Shown here piece by piece: positions 7,980-15,000 of a stretch of DNA of 15,000 nucleotides. Made by a program: the position numbers and the translations under genes. Within the stretch, counting starts at the first letter, position 1, and each line of letters opens with the position of its first letter. The DNA comes from Chrysomallon squamiferum (lineage: Eukaryota > Mollusca > Gastropoda > Neomphalida > Peltospiridae), in assembly GCA_012295275.1 (NCBI GenBank), contig CM022670.1, forward strand, positions 8,535,506 through 8,550,505, written 5' to 3'. A model generated the notes under the pieces. The model saw only the letters and a list, made by a program, of their open reading frames with translations, had not been told where the DNA came from and made no database searches.

Positions 7980-8077
7980 GAATTTCTTAAAATAACAGAT
8001 ACAAACGGCGATGGACGAATTACTCAGGACGAATTTTAAGCGATAATACCGAAAGACATTCTCAAAGAAGAAACAAG
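7980..8077 (+). pseudogene. Copy B exon 3, EF-hand 2, with premature TAA
   Basis: It has the same 98 nt length and borders (ctccacag acceptor, ACAAG|GTACGT donor) as in the other copies. GAATTCTTA of the other copies reads GAATTTTAA here, placing TAA at 8037-8039. Copy D keeps TTCTTA, so the lesion arose in B after the B and D lineages split. Confidence 0.85.
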
Positions 8078-8233
8078 GTACGTTCTAAATAACTTCCCTT
8101 GTTTCGACTTGAAAACGCTTTAACAAAGAGTTAATTTGAGAATCTAACAGGGAAACGTATTACATAAATCGACTGACAATGTAACTGACGATTGCAACAA
8201 TGGTTTGACCTACTCGTCCTTTTTTAATGCACC

Positions 8234-8235
<2 letters not shown>

Positions 8236-8291
<56 letters not shown>
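8236..8291. repeat. (TG)n microsatellite upstream of exon 4, copy B
   Basis: About 28 perfect TG units, ending about 74 nt before the exon 4 acceptor; the longest uninterrupted TG run in intron 3 of the array. Confidence 0.97.
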
Positions 8292-8293
<2 letters not shown>

Positions 8294-8365
8294 TGCGTGT
8301 TTGTGTATATATTTTTCGGGTTATGTCTATGACAAATATTAGATATTAACGGATATGTTTTTTAG

Positions 8366-8564
8366 ACTGGACTTTTTGAGACACCATTTTAGGACAATGG
8401 ACACAGATTGCGACGGTTTTGTAACGGCTCACGATTATTATCTGGACATGAAAGGAAGAGGATATGAAATTACTATGAACGACGCCATTGCTTACGTGAT
8501 GAAAGTGGGCACCAACGGTAACGGGAAAATTGACGTGAACGACTACTTGGCATTTAATAACTGA
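8366..8564 (+). pseudogene. Copy B exon 4, EF-hands 3 and 4
   Basis: Open through to TGA at 8562-8564 although it lies downstream of the nonsense codon. LRHHF after LDF matches the LRHRF of copy D. EF4 has lost the position 1 Asp, as in copy C. It differs from copy C exon 4 at about 20 of 199 positions, fewer than A does. Confidence 0.82.
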
Positions 8565-8700
8565 GTAGTGATTGAAGTACGAAATGCCATCAGACATTAC
8601 AGACATTTTTAATCATTCCAGATAAGAATTCACTTTTTATTATATCTACAACGTACATATGAAATAGATATTTGTGGCTATGGAAACAGCTATTTTAGAA

Positions 8701-8706
8701 AATCAG
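8701..8706 (+). terminator. Destroyed poly(A) signal of copy B (AATCAG)
   Basis: In the aligned 3' UTR the AATAAA of A and C reads AATCAG. The flanking sequence (attttagaa before, ttatt after) fixes the alignment. No nearby consensus replaces it at the same distance; an AATAAA-like run (agaaataaaac) occurs only near 8918. Confidence 0.6.
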
Positions 8707-8980
8707 TTATTAAAATATTACAGTTACCTGCTATTTGAAAAACATTTTGTTTTTTTACATATACTGTATGGCATTTGTTTACATTGTTTTTATGTCAATA
8801 TAGTGTTCAAAATTGACTACATTGCAATATTATACAGCTTTTATGTGTACTAAAGTTTAATGCTTTGGTAAATTTTAGATTAATGTTTAGATTCGCAGTA
8901 TATAGAGCTGATAAGAAATAAAACATATGAAGTATATTTATTAGTTTATATATATATATAGAACAGTTACATAGCGTTTA
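8707..8980. other. Short B-C spacer
   Basis: No gene is visible. It holds the recurrent segments tacatatactgtatg (as near 6440), ttttagattaatgtttagattcgca (as near 1026 and 13477) and aagtatatttattagttta (as near 1201). It is much shorter than the A-B and C-D spacers. Confidence 0.65.
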
Positions 8981-9115
8981 ATAGATTGTGTTTGTTACTT
9001 TATTAAGGTTTACAGCACTCTATTATACTTTATTACTGTAGAAACATGCAGAAACACGCTGTAAAACAAGGAAGTATAATTATAGTGCGCAGTAGAAACA
9101 CAGGTAAGATATCTT
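8981..9115 (+). promoter_or_regulatory. Conserved upstream block of copy C, candidate promoter
   Basis: Counterpart of 1515-1650: atagattgtgtttgtta, acagcactctatta, gaaacatgcagaaacacg and acaaggaagtataat. Similarity to A continues through about 9330 (ataacaggtaatgagtttga, tgctcttcttttgtt). At 9102-9108 it also has a consensus donor, CAG|GTAAGA, absent in A and B. Confidence 0.42.
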
Positions 9116-9372
9116 CGTTTTTCTTTTATTTAAAATCTTTGTGTCTTTATAATAACAGGTAATGAGTTTGACTTAAGTTTACTGCTCTTCTTTTGTTGTA
9201 ATGCCGTCAGTTTTGTTGTTTGTCGTATTTTTTCTTTTGTGTTATTTTATTATGTGGGTATTTTATTTTATTATTATTTTGTTGTTGTTTTTGTTACTGT
9301 GATGTTTTGTTTATTCTTTAATTTTGTTTTTGTTTATTTTTTCACTTTGTTCTTATTACGGTACTCTTAAAT

Positions 9373-9477
9373 GGGACACGTGTAGAGGGTGACGGACAAA
9401 ATCCCTGCCGGACATAATCACCTTAACAAGATTCTTGCTTCATCTAATCTAGACCTTCGCTTGTAGTTAACAAACAG
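9373..9477 (+). other. Non-coding exon 1 of copy C, predicted
   Basis: Homologous to 1887-1992, with CACGTG at 9377-9382 and the strong donor AACAG|GTAAGC. The first half is nearly identical to A; the second half differs by substitutions and one base of length, so the reading frame is not conserved, as expected for untranslated sequence. Confidence 0.6.
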
Positions 9478-10017
9478 GTAAGCTCTGTTTTAATTTCTTT
9501 TTTTCTTACTTATTTACAACGACTACTACTAGTTATTTTTCTTGTTTTTTATTATTTACAAAACAGTACGACTACTACTATACTACTGATATTATTATTA
9601 TTATTGTTGGTGTTGTTGTTGTTGTTGTTAGTGTTATTATTATTATTATAATTATTGTTGTTGTTTTTATTTATTTATTGGCTGTCATAATTTATTATTT
9701 ACCTATTAGAATTATTGTTATTAATTAACTTTTTATACCATTTAATTTAAGAAAGTGTTCTAACAAAAGAAAAAAAAATAAGTGGGTCAAGAACTAAGCA
9801 TTGTTATAATAGCTAGGTGCTGGCTTCTTTCCAAAGCGTGCACTACTGGTAATGAGATACGTACTGCTGGTTAGCTATTGTTATTATAAGAATATCATAC
9901 AAAGATATATATCTTCATAGTAAATAGTTTAAAGATAATAATCTCAAATGAAAGAAATTCATTTGCACAGATGACACTTATAAAACTTTAATATGTTCTT
10001 GATATAACTATATAATT

Positions 10018-10032
10018 TTATTATTATTATTA

Positions 10033-10115
<83 letters not shown>
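10018..10115. repeat. (ATT)n array in intron 1, copy C
   Basis: About 32 ATT units with one GTT interruption, the longest ATT array in the window, at the position of the arrays in copies A and D. Confidence 0.97.
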
Positions 10116-10235
10116 TTAATGATATTCATTTTAAATAAGCCACAGTTCTATACTATAAAATCATAAACCGTAGTCATCATTTCATACCTCTATTTCTCAA
10201 TAGCAACAAACCGAAACTTTTACTATTTCCATAGA

Positions 10236-10382
10236 ATGAGTCATCTAACTAAAGAAGAACGTGAACTGCACACAATGCGGTTCTTGAGTCTGGACACAGA
10301 TGGAAATGGATATCTTGATATCATGGAACTGGGGGAAATGTTTTTGTCGCTCGGATACAATATTTCTTATTCACAGTTGAAA
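10236..10382 (+). CDS. Copy C exon 2 (coding), EF-hand 1
   Basis: Residues 1-49. The acceptor is atttccatag, ending one base before the 5' edge of the ATG; the donor is GAAA|GTAAGC. It is nearly identical to exon 2 of A. The last two codons (CAG TTG AAA) give QLK against ELR in A. Confidence 0.9.
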
Positions 10383-10566
10383 GTAAGCACAATTTATCTG
10401 ATGTCTATGTACCTACCCATAGACATCAGATAATCTCTTGAGTCTGTTCGAAAAAGCGAAAAGCAAGAAATCTTTCTCATTACCTGTTTTATTCTTAACT
10501 GCAGTTTAGTCATTTTGATTAAAACGATAAAATTGTCACGTACGTATTATACATATTTTACATTTG

Positions 10567-10623
<57 letters not shown>

Positions 10624-11279
10624 TGTTTCGTATTTTTTCCACAGGATCAATTTCAAAAGATAGATGCAAACGGCGATGGACGAATCACTCTGGACGAATT
10701 CTTAGCGGTAATACCAAAAGATATTCCCGAAGAAGAAAAAAAGTACGTTTAAATTACTTCCCTTGTTTCGATTTGAAAACAAATTTAACTGTGAGTTTAT
10801 GCATGTTATGTAGGATTTTCCGCTTTTAATTTGCCAGATATCTGTGAAATCAATTTACGACAACAGCTCGAGTTTGAGAACGTAACGGGAAACTTATCAT
10901 GTATATCTAACACTAACAATGCAGCTGACGACTGTTTTTCCTTCTCGCTATGTTTTAATGCACCACTCTGTGTGTGTGTGCGTATGTGTGTGTGTACGTG
11001 TGTGAGTGTGTTTATTTGTGTATATATTCGTTCGTGTATGTTTATGACAAATATCAAATATTAACAGATATTTTTTCTAGACTGGACTTTCTGAAAAAAC
11101 GCTTTAGGGCAATGGACACAGATGGCGACGGTTTTGTAACGGCTCACGATTATTATCTGGACATGAAAGGAAGAGGATATGAAATTACTATGGACGACGC
11201 CATTGAATACGTGAAGAAAGTGGGCACCAGTGGAAATGGGAAAATTGACTTGAACGACTACTTGGCGTTTAACAAATGA
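10236..11279 (+). CDS. Copy C: intact calmodulin-like four-EF-hand protein, 147 aa
   Basis: Predicted CDS join(10236-10382, 10645-10742, 11081-11279), 444 nt, the cleanest copy in the window: start codon, all GT-AG borders, phases and AATAAA are intact. It is likely a soluble Ca2+-binding sensor or buffer of the calmodulin type. EF1 (DTDGNGYLDIME, residues 20-31), EF2 (DANGDGRITLDE, 56-67) and EF3 (DTDGDGFVTAHD, 94-105) keep all usual ligands. EF4 (GTSGNGKIDLND, 130-141) has Gly at position 1 in place of Asp, so it probably binds Ca2+ poorly. EF3 and EF4 end in Asp. The N terminus reads MSHLTKEERE. The acidic linker after EF2 (PEEEKK) is more charged than in A. No signal peptide or membrane segment is seen. 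Partner and tissue are unknown. Confidence 0.9.
10394..10433. repeat. Perfect 16-bp inverted repeat with 8-nt loop in intron 2
   Basis: Arm 10394-10409 (ttatctgatgtctatg) and arm 10418-10433 are exact reverse complements, separated by tacctacc. Copies A, B and D have no hairpin here. The right part replaces the acatattaaag sequence the others keep. In RNA it would form a stable stem just downstream of the exon 2 donor. Confidence 0.95.
10567..10622. repeat. (ATT)n array before exon 3, copy C
   Basis: About 18 perfect ATT units ending 22 nt before the exon 3 acceptor. The open frames of Ile or Tyr runs here are artefacts. Confidence 0.97.
10645..10742 (+). CDS. Copy C exon 3 (coding), EF-hand 2
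   Basis: Residues 50-81 plus two bases of codon 82. The acceptor is ttttccacag and the donor AAAA|GTACGT is phase 2. The EF2 loop is canonical. It differs from A at about 15 of 98 positions. Confidence 0.9.
10969..11027. repeat. TG-rich tract upstream of exon 4, copy C
   Basis: Interrupted TG repeats with CG steps (tgcgtatg, tacgtg), about 55-110 nt before the exon 4 acceptor. Confidence 0.88.
11081..11279 (+). CDS. Copy C exon 4 (coding), EF-hands 3 and 4 and stop
   Basis: Completes codon 82 and encodes residues 83-147, ending in TGA (11277-11279). The acceptor is ttttttctag, preceded by TATTAAC (11060-11066). EF3 is canonical apart from Asp at position 12; EF4 lacks the first ligand. Confidence 0.9.
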
Positions 11280-11423
11280 ACAGTGGTTGAAGTAGCAAGT
11301 GCCGACTTGAAACGAGACATTACAGAGATTTTTGATCATTCCACATTAGAATTCACTTTTTATTTTATATACAACGTACATGTGAAATTGATATATGTGG
11401 CTATGGAAGCATCTGTTTCAGAA

Positions 11424-11429
11424 AATAAA
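11424..11429 (+). terminator. Poly(A) signal AATAAA, copy C
   Basis: Consensus AATAAA 145 nt after the stop, aligned with 4347-4352 of copy A. Confidence 0.7.
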
Positions 11430-12480
11430 TTATTTAAATATTATAGTTAAAACTTTTTTCTGTCAGTATATTTTCCTAACACATTTTTTTAACGGTATGT
11501 TTTCCTCACTTGTTCATACACACACACATCTAATGATATGGAAACTCTATCTATTTATATTTCATCTAACAAAATTGGCTGGTGAAACGTTTCATACTGA
11601 AATTTCCTAATATTTGATTACAATTAGTTTATAAATGAAACCTACATGACAACACTCTTTAGAGGACTATATATATAAATATTAACATTTAGCCAGAAAT
11701 ATTTCGTTCGTTAATCAAATTTTCTATTTTTCCTGACCGAAACCAGTTGCAGTACTATGAGCTGGGCACGGGATAGAATGTATAGATTATTATTTTTTCA
11801 AAGTTTTTACTTTATAATTATGGCATCCCATTCTTTCAGAAAATATTGATCCGCCTCTGTATTAAAACTGTCATTAAAATTTATGTTTCAGTCTGCATTC
11901 TCTAATATATTTTAAAACACATGTATTTCTTTTGTTTTCAGTAATAAATTCTATTTACGCAGAATGTCTTTCACCAGTTTTTATTATAGTGACATCATTA
12001 TTGATCAGACAGCAAAAAACTAAACAACACCAGTTACATAAATTATGTATTAAATGATCTTCAGTTTACTTCAGAATGTGGTTGTGTCATTATAACTCAG
12101 TCATATAATACATTACACAAAGGAAACACACACCCGATTACATTACCCAGTAATCTCAGTATCAAAAAGTTTGAATTCTGGTTCGTTTTGCAGAACTTGA
12201 CTGTGATGTTGATGGTTTTATAATGCACTGTAAATTGTTATTGCTCGGAAGGTGAAACGTGAGAGCAGATTTCATGAACTGAATACAAAATGACATGATT
12301 TTAGAACTCTGTTTCGGTACAGACGTTCTTTCGTTCTTTTATTTTAAAAAACAAACATATATATTTATATATATTACACTCTCATATCTTATTTTGCCCT
12401 CACTAACAACAGTCTCCACCTTTTTCTGCGAGTAGTGTAAAAATAAAAACACAAAACAATCCCCATACCTTTCCTCTTCG
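11430..12480. other. C-D spacer, homologous to the A-B spacer
   Basis: No gene is visible. It aligns along most of its length with 4353-5580 behind copy A, with small insertions and deletions on both sides (for example 4800-4880 is longer in A; 12340-12420 has additional AT-rich sequence). This is the second copy of the duplicated unit. Confidence 0.7.
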
Positions 12481-12486
12481 TTGATA

Positions 12487-12555
12487 TACATACACACACA
12501 CACGTGTATGTGTGTATATATATAATAATAATATGATTGTCTGTGTGTGTATATG

Positions 12556-12610
<55 letters not shown>

Positions 12611-12632
12611 GCATGTATGTATGTATGTATGT
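12487..12632. repeat. Compound CA/TG/TA/ATGT microsatellite
   Basis: Alternating purine-pyrimidine runs: CA, then TGTA, TA, TG and TA, then four ATGT units. The A-B spacer has only a short TA run at the same place (about 5573-5620), so it expanded in this copy. It has Z-DNA or cruciform potential. Confidence 0.92.
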
Positions 12633-13503
12633 AATAATAATTACATGAACTTACCAGTAACATATAACGAAGAATATAACATCCATTCCCATGACATTAA
12701 AATACATGTAAAAAATGAAATGTCTACTTGTACATATTCGAAATAAATTACTTAGGCTGTTCAATGAAATAGTCAAATAGCATAGTACTGTAATTTTCCT
12801 ATATATTTAAATAATATATCCACAGTAAGAAATGAAATATTCAGAGTACATTTTCTGTTGTGACCAAAAGTAGGCCATTATATGCTGTAAATGTCTTCAT
12901 ATTTTATTTACTAATGGTAGTACGAGTTTATTAGTACTTTCTGAAAAAATAAAATCAGTTTATTAAATTAAATAAAGTTACATGAATTTTAAAAGCTCGT
13001 CCTAATTTTATCAGGTGTAAAATCGATGGTGCACCTGCACCACGAAATCTCACAGTCAAACAACGCGTATACTGTCATATAAAATCATTTACACACTCTC
13101 ATATACCTTCTGATACAGTGTGAGAAATGGCATAAACAATTCGTTATAATTTCATTGATATCTTTGTCTACTACTAATAATAATTATAACCATTGCAATA
13201 TACATATAAACACACATTCATACATTAATATGTACATAAATGTACACATATACATCAATCTAAATTCATGCATGTTGACTGAACAATTAAATTCACAAAA
13301 CAATAATTCTCATTTTCTATTATTTTACCCTTCAAAAGAACAGGTCTAAACACAATATCAAGTGCTAAACACAGTACATCTTCAGTGAAAAAAAAAAAGG
13401 ATCAATCCTCATCATAACACTCACTGTGTTTTTCCCATTCCAGCTATTGTTGAACTCGATTTCGTGGTATCAGCTTTTTATGTTTAGATTCGCGATATAT
13501 ATG
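12633..13503. other. Spacer between C and D
   Basis: No gene is visible. 12640-12800 aligns with 5610-5768. About 12800-13340 has no counterpart in the A-B spacer, where the CCGG-rich element sits; it includes a short palindrome at 13027-13042 (tggtgca, cc, tgcacca). 13342-13465 again matches 6105-6230. From 13477 the recurrent atgtttagattcgc segment leads to the transposon end. Confidence 0.65.
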
Positions 13504-13727
13504 CAGTGGTACCTCGACTTACGAGTTTAATTCAATCCGAGACCGAGCTCGTAACTCAAATCTGCTCGTATATCAAATCAATTATCCCAACTAAAATTAA
13601 CTGAAATACCATTAATCCATTTCAGCCCCCAAAAGCGCCCCAATTTTTTTCGTAACGTGTTTTTAAATAAGAAAAATGTATTTATAAATGACAAATATTG
13701 TATAAAAAAACAATATTATTGTATTAA
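13504..13727 (+). mobile_element. Truncated DNA-transposon end upstream of copy D
   Basis: It begins with cagtggtacctcgacttacg and continues with gaccgagctcgtaact and a second diverged ctcgtatatcaaat phrase. This resembles terminal sequences of widespread cut-and-paste DNA transposons of invertebrates; I cannot decide between pogo/Tigger-like and hAT-like. No transposase frame and no matching right end are visible. Array homology resumes at about 13728, so the right end is probably lost. It occupies the place where exon 1 of copy D would be expected. Confidence 0.6.
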
Positions 13728-13981
13728 TTTTATTATTTATTTATTATTATTATTGTTGTTAATTAATTATTTTATATCGTTTTAATCTGTATTTTATTTT
13801 GTTATATTTTAATGTAATCTTTAGAAACGTTATATATTACGAAAGTGTGCACCACTTATAATAGGATACTCACTATATGATAACTGTTGTTAATATAATT
13901 TCAAATAAAAGAAGTTAATTTGGACTAATATCATTTATAAAACATAAAACTAAATATGTTTCTGGTATAACAATATAATTT

Positions 13982-13995
13982 CGTTGTTGTTGTTG

Positions 13996-14060
<65 letters not shown>
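13982..14060. repeat. (GTT)n(ATT)n array in intron 1, copy D
   Basis: Six GTT units then about 20 ATT units, in the position equivalent to the arrays at 2938-3008 and 10018-10115. Confidence 0.96.
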
Positions 14061-14187
14061 GTTTTAAAAGGAATTCATCTTAAATAAAATAAAAAACTAC
14101 ACTTTAAGATCATAAACTATGGTCACCATTTCATACTTCTGTTTCTTAAAAGAAACAAATCGAAACTTTTTACTTTTTTGTTATAGA

Positions 14188-14316
14188 ATAAGTCATCTGA
14201 GTAGAGAAGAACGTGAATATCACACAATGCGGTTCTTGAGGTATGACACAGATGGGAATGGATATCTTGATCTCATGGAACTGGGGGAAATGTTTTTGTC
14301 TTTTACAGAGTTGAGA
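14188..14316 (+). pseudogene. Copy D exon 2, EF-hand 1, ATA start and 18-nt deletion
   Basis: 43 codons against 49 in A, B and C. The acceptor gttatag and the donor GAGA|GTAAGC are intact. SREEREYHT and FTELR show the kinship with copy B. The EF1 calcium loop itself is undamaged. Confidence 0.8.
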
Positions 14317-14488
14317 GTAAGCACAGTTTGTCAGCAGTCTATGGGAAGTTACATATTAAAGATGTTCTGATGGTCTTTCGAAAAAACAATAAGCGAGAAA
14401 TCTTTCTAATTACCTGTTTTATCCTTAACTGCTGTTTAGTTGTTTATTCTTATGTACGTATTATTATTATTATTTATTGTTCTTTTTA

Positions 14489-14518
14489 ATTATTATTATT
14501 ATTATTATTATTATTATT
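14489..14518. repeat. (ATT)n array before exon 3, copy D
   Basis: About 10 ATT units ending just before the tttcacag acceptor; the shortest of the four equivalent arrays. Confidence 0.93.
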
Positions 14519-14525
14519 TTCACAG

Positions 14526-14623
14526 AACATTTTTAGAAAGATAGATACAAATGGCGATGGACGAATTACTCTGGATGAATTCTTAGTGATAATGCCGAAA
14601 AATATTACCAATGAAGAAAGAAA
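14526..14623 (+). pseudogene. Copy D exon 3, EF-hand 2
   Basis: 98 nt, open, with a canonical EF2 loop and donor AGAAA|GTACGT. It begins with NIFRKID. It keeps TTCTTA where copy B has its stop. Confidence 0.82.
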
Positions 14624-14828
14624 GTACGTTTAACTTATTTCCCAACTAAAATTTTATGCATGTTATACAGGATTTTCCAGATTTAATATTCCAGATATTT
14701 TGAAATCACTTTATGACAACAATTTCAGTTTGAAAATGTAACATGGAAACGTATTACGTATATAGATCGTCAATGCAGTGTCCGATTGAAACAATGGCTC
14801 GACCTACTCGTGCTTTTTTAATGCACCA

Positions 14829-14895
14829 GTGTGTGTGGGTGCGTGTGTGTGTGTATGTGTGCATGGGTTTGTGTAAGAGTGCATGGTTGTGTAGA
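14829..14895. repeat. Degenerate TG-rich tract upstream of exon 4, copy D
   Basis: Interrupted TG repeats (tgtgtgggtgcg, tgtatgtg, gcatgg) in the same place as the TG tracts of the other three copies. Confidence 0.85.
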
Positions 14896-14951
14896 TATTT
14901 TTTTGTTTATGTCTATGACAGATATTAAATATTAATGAATATGTTTTGTAG

Positions 14952-15000
14952 CCTGGACCATCTGAGACACCGCTTTAAAACAATGGACAAAGATGGCGAC
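14952..15000 (+). pseudogene. Copy D exon 4, first 49 nt, cut by window end
   Basis: It follows the acceptor gttttgtag, with TATTAAT upstream as branch-point candidate. It completes the split codon and reads LDHLRHRFKTMDKDGD up to the middle of the EF3 loop. LRHRF resembles copy B. The rest lies outside the window. Confidence 0.8.

Larger units (their letters stand above)
7543..8564 (+). pseudogene. Copy B: four-EF-hand gene with a nonsense codon in exon 3
   Basis: Homologous exons are 7543-7689, 7980-8077 and 8366-8564, with GT-AG borders and phases as in A and C. Exon 2 starts with ATG and reads MSHLSREVRE; EF1 is DTDGNGYLDLME. In exon 3 the codon TTA (Leu) has become TAA at 8037-8039, just after EF2 (DTNGDGRITQDE). 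The predicted product is 68 residues with EF1 and EF2 only. Exon 4 is still open and encodes EF3 (DTDCDGFVTAHD) and a damaged EF4 (GTNGNGKIDVND, Gly at position 1). With a lost AATAAA and a weak exon 1 donor, a pseudogene is the likeliest reading. A two-EF-hand protein remains possible, since the stop is only 38 nt before the last junction. Confidence 0.82.
14188..15000 (+). pseudogene. Copy D: four-EF-hand gene with lost start codon, runs off the window
   Basis: Homologous exons are 14188-14316, 14526-14623 and 14952 to beyond 15000, with GT-AG borders kept. The start codon of the other copies is ATA here (14188-14190; IleSerHisLeuSerArg). Exon 2 lacks 18 nt (6 codons after GEMFLS), removing the loop between EF1 and helix 3. 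Exon 1 and the promoter block are not found upstream. Otherwise the visible frame is open: EF1 DTDGNGYLDLME, EF2 DTNGDGRITLDE, and the start of EF3 (DKDGD). The next in-frame Met is at 14227 (equivalent to residue 14), just before EF1, so a shortened protein could still be made. A decaying gene is the likeliest reading. Exon 4 cannot be judged. Confidence 0.72.

Noticed and set aside
7740-8039. Long open frames made of Ile, Leu, Tyr, Phe or Val runs (also 32-250, 2826-3020, 3326-3580, 7813-7995, 10515-10829, 10564-10752)
   Set aside because: These are translated ATT, CTT or AAT microsatellites; some run into exon 3 without its splice acceptor.
1-15000. tRNA, rRNA or CRISPR arrays
   Set aside because: I saw no cloverleaf with A and B boxes, no rRNA core sequence and no spaced identical repeats. 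The regular repeats are microsatellites. A gttcgaatt near 4876 is an isolated B-box-like match only.

Overview
The window is AT-rich, microsatellite-dense eukaryotic DNA with spliced genes and no bacterial-type gene organisation. Long (ATT)n, (TG)n and GATA arrays, big AT-rich spacers and small exons suggest an invertebrate, most likely a cephalopod or other mollusc. That assignment is inference from sequence texture; nothing here proves it.

The content is a tandem array of four related plus-strand genes for small calmodulin-like proteins with four EF-hands, called A, B, C and D here. All share one structure: coding exon 2 (147 nt; EF1), exon 3 (98 nt; EF2) and exon 4 (199 nt with stop; EF3, EF4), joined in phases 0 and 2. 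Upstream of A, B and C lies a conserved block of about 105 nt ending in a splice donor, which I read as non-coding exon 1. A further conserved block of about 130 nt upstream of it is the best promoter candidate. A (3129-4211) and C (10236-11279) are intact and each encode 147 residues. B (7543-8564) has a nonsense codon in exon 3, a destroyed poly(A) signal and a weakened exon 1 donor. D (14188 to beyond 15000) has ATA in place of ATG, an in-frame loss of 6 codons and no exon 1; a DNA-transposon end lies where exon 1 should be.

Layout: 1-1500, simple repeats and spacer; 1515-4352, A; 4353-6700, spacer with a CCGG-rich element; 6731-8706, B; 8707-8980, short spacer; 8981-11429, C; 11430-13500, spacer homologous to the A-B spacer; 13504-13727, transposon fragment; 13728-15000, D. 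A resembles C and B resembles D, in exons and spacers, so the array probably grew by duplicating a two-gene A-B unit (period about 7 kb). On top of this, C exon 2 is nearly identical to A while C exon 4 is closer to B, a mosaic suggesting gene conversion bounded by (ATT)n tracts. The A/C type is maintained while the B/D type is decaying by independent lesions. Nothing outside this EF-hand array looks like a gene. All identity estimates were counted by eye.
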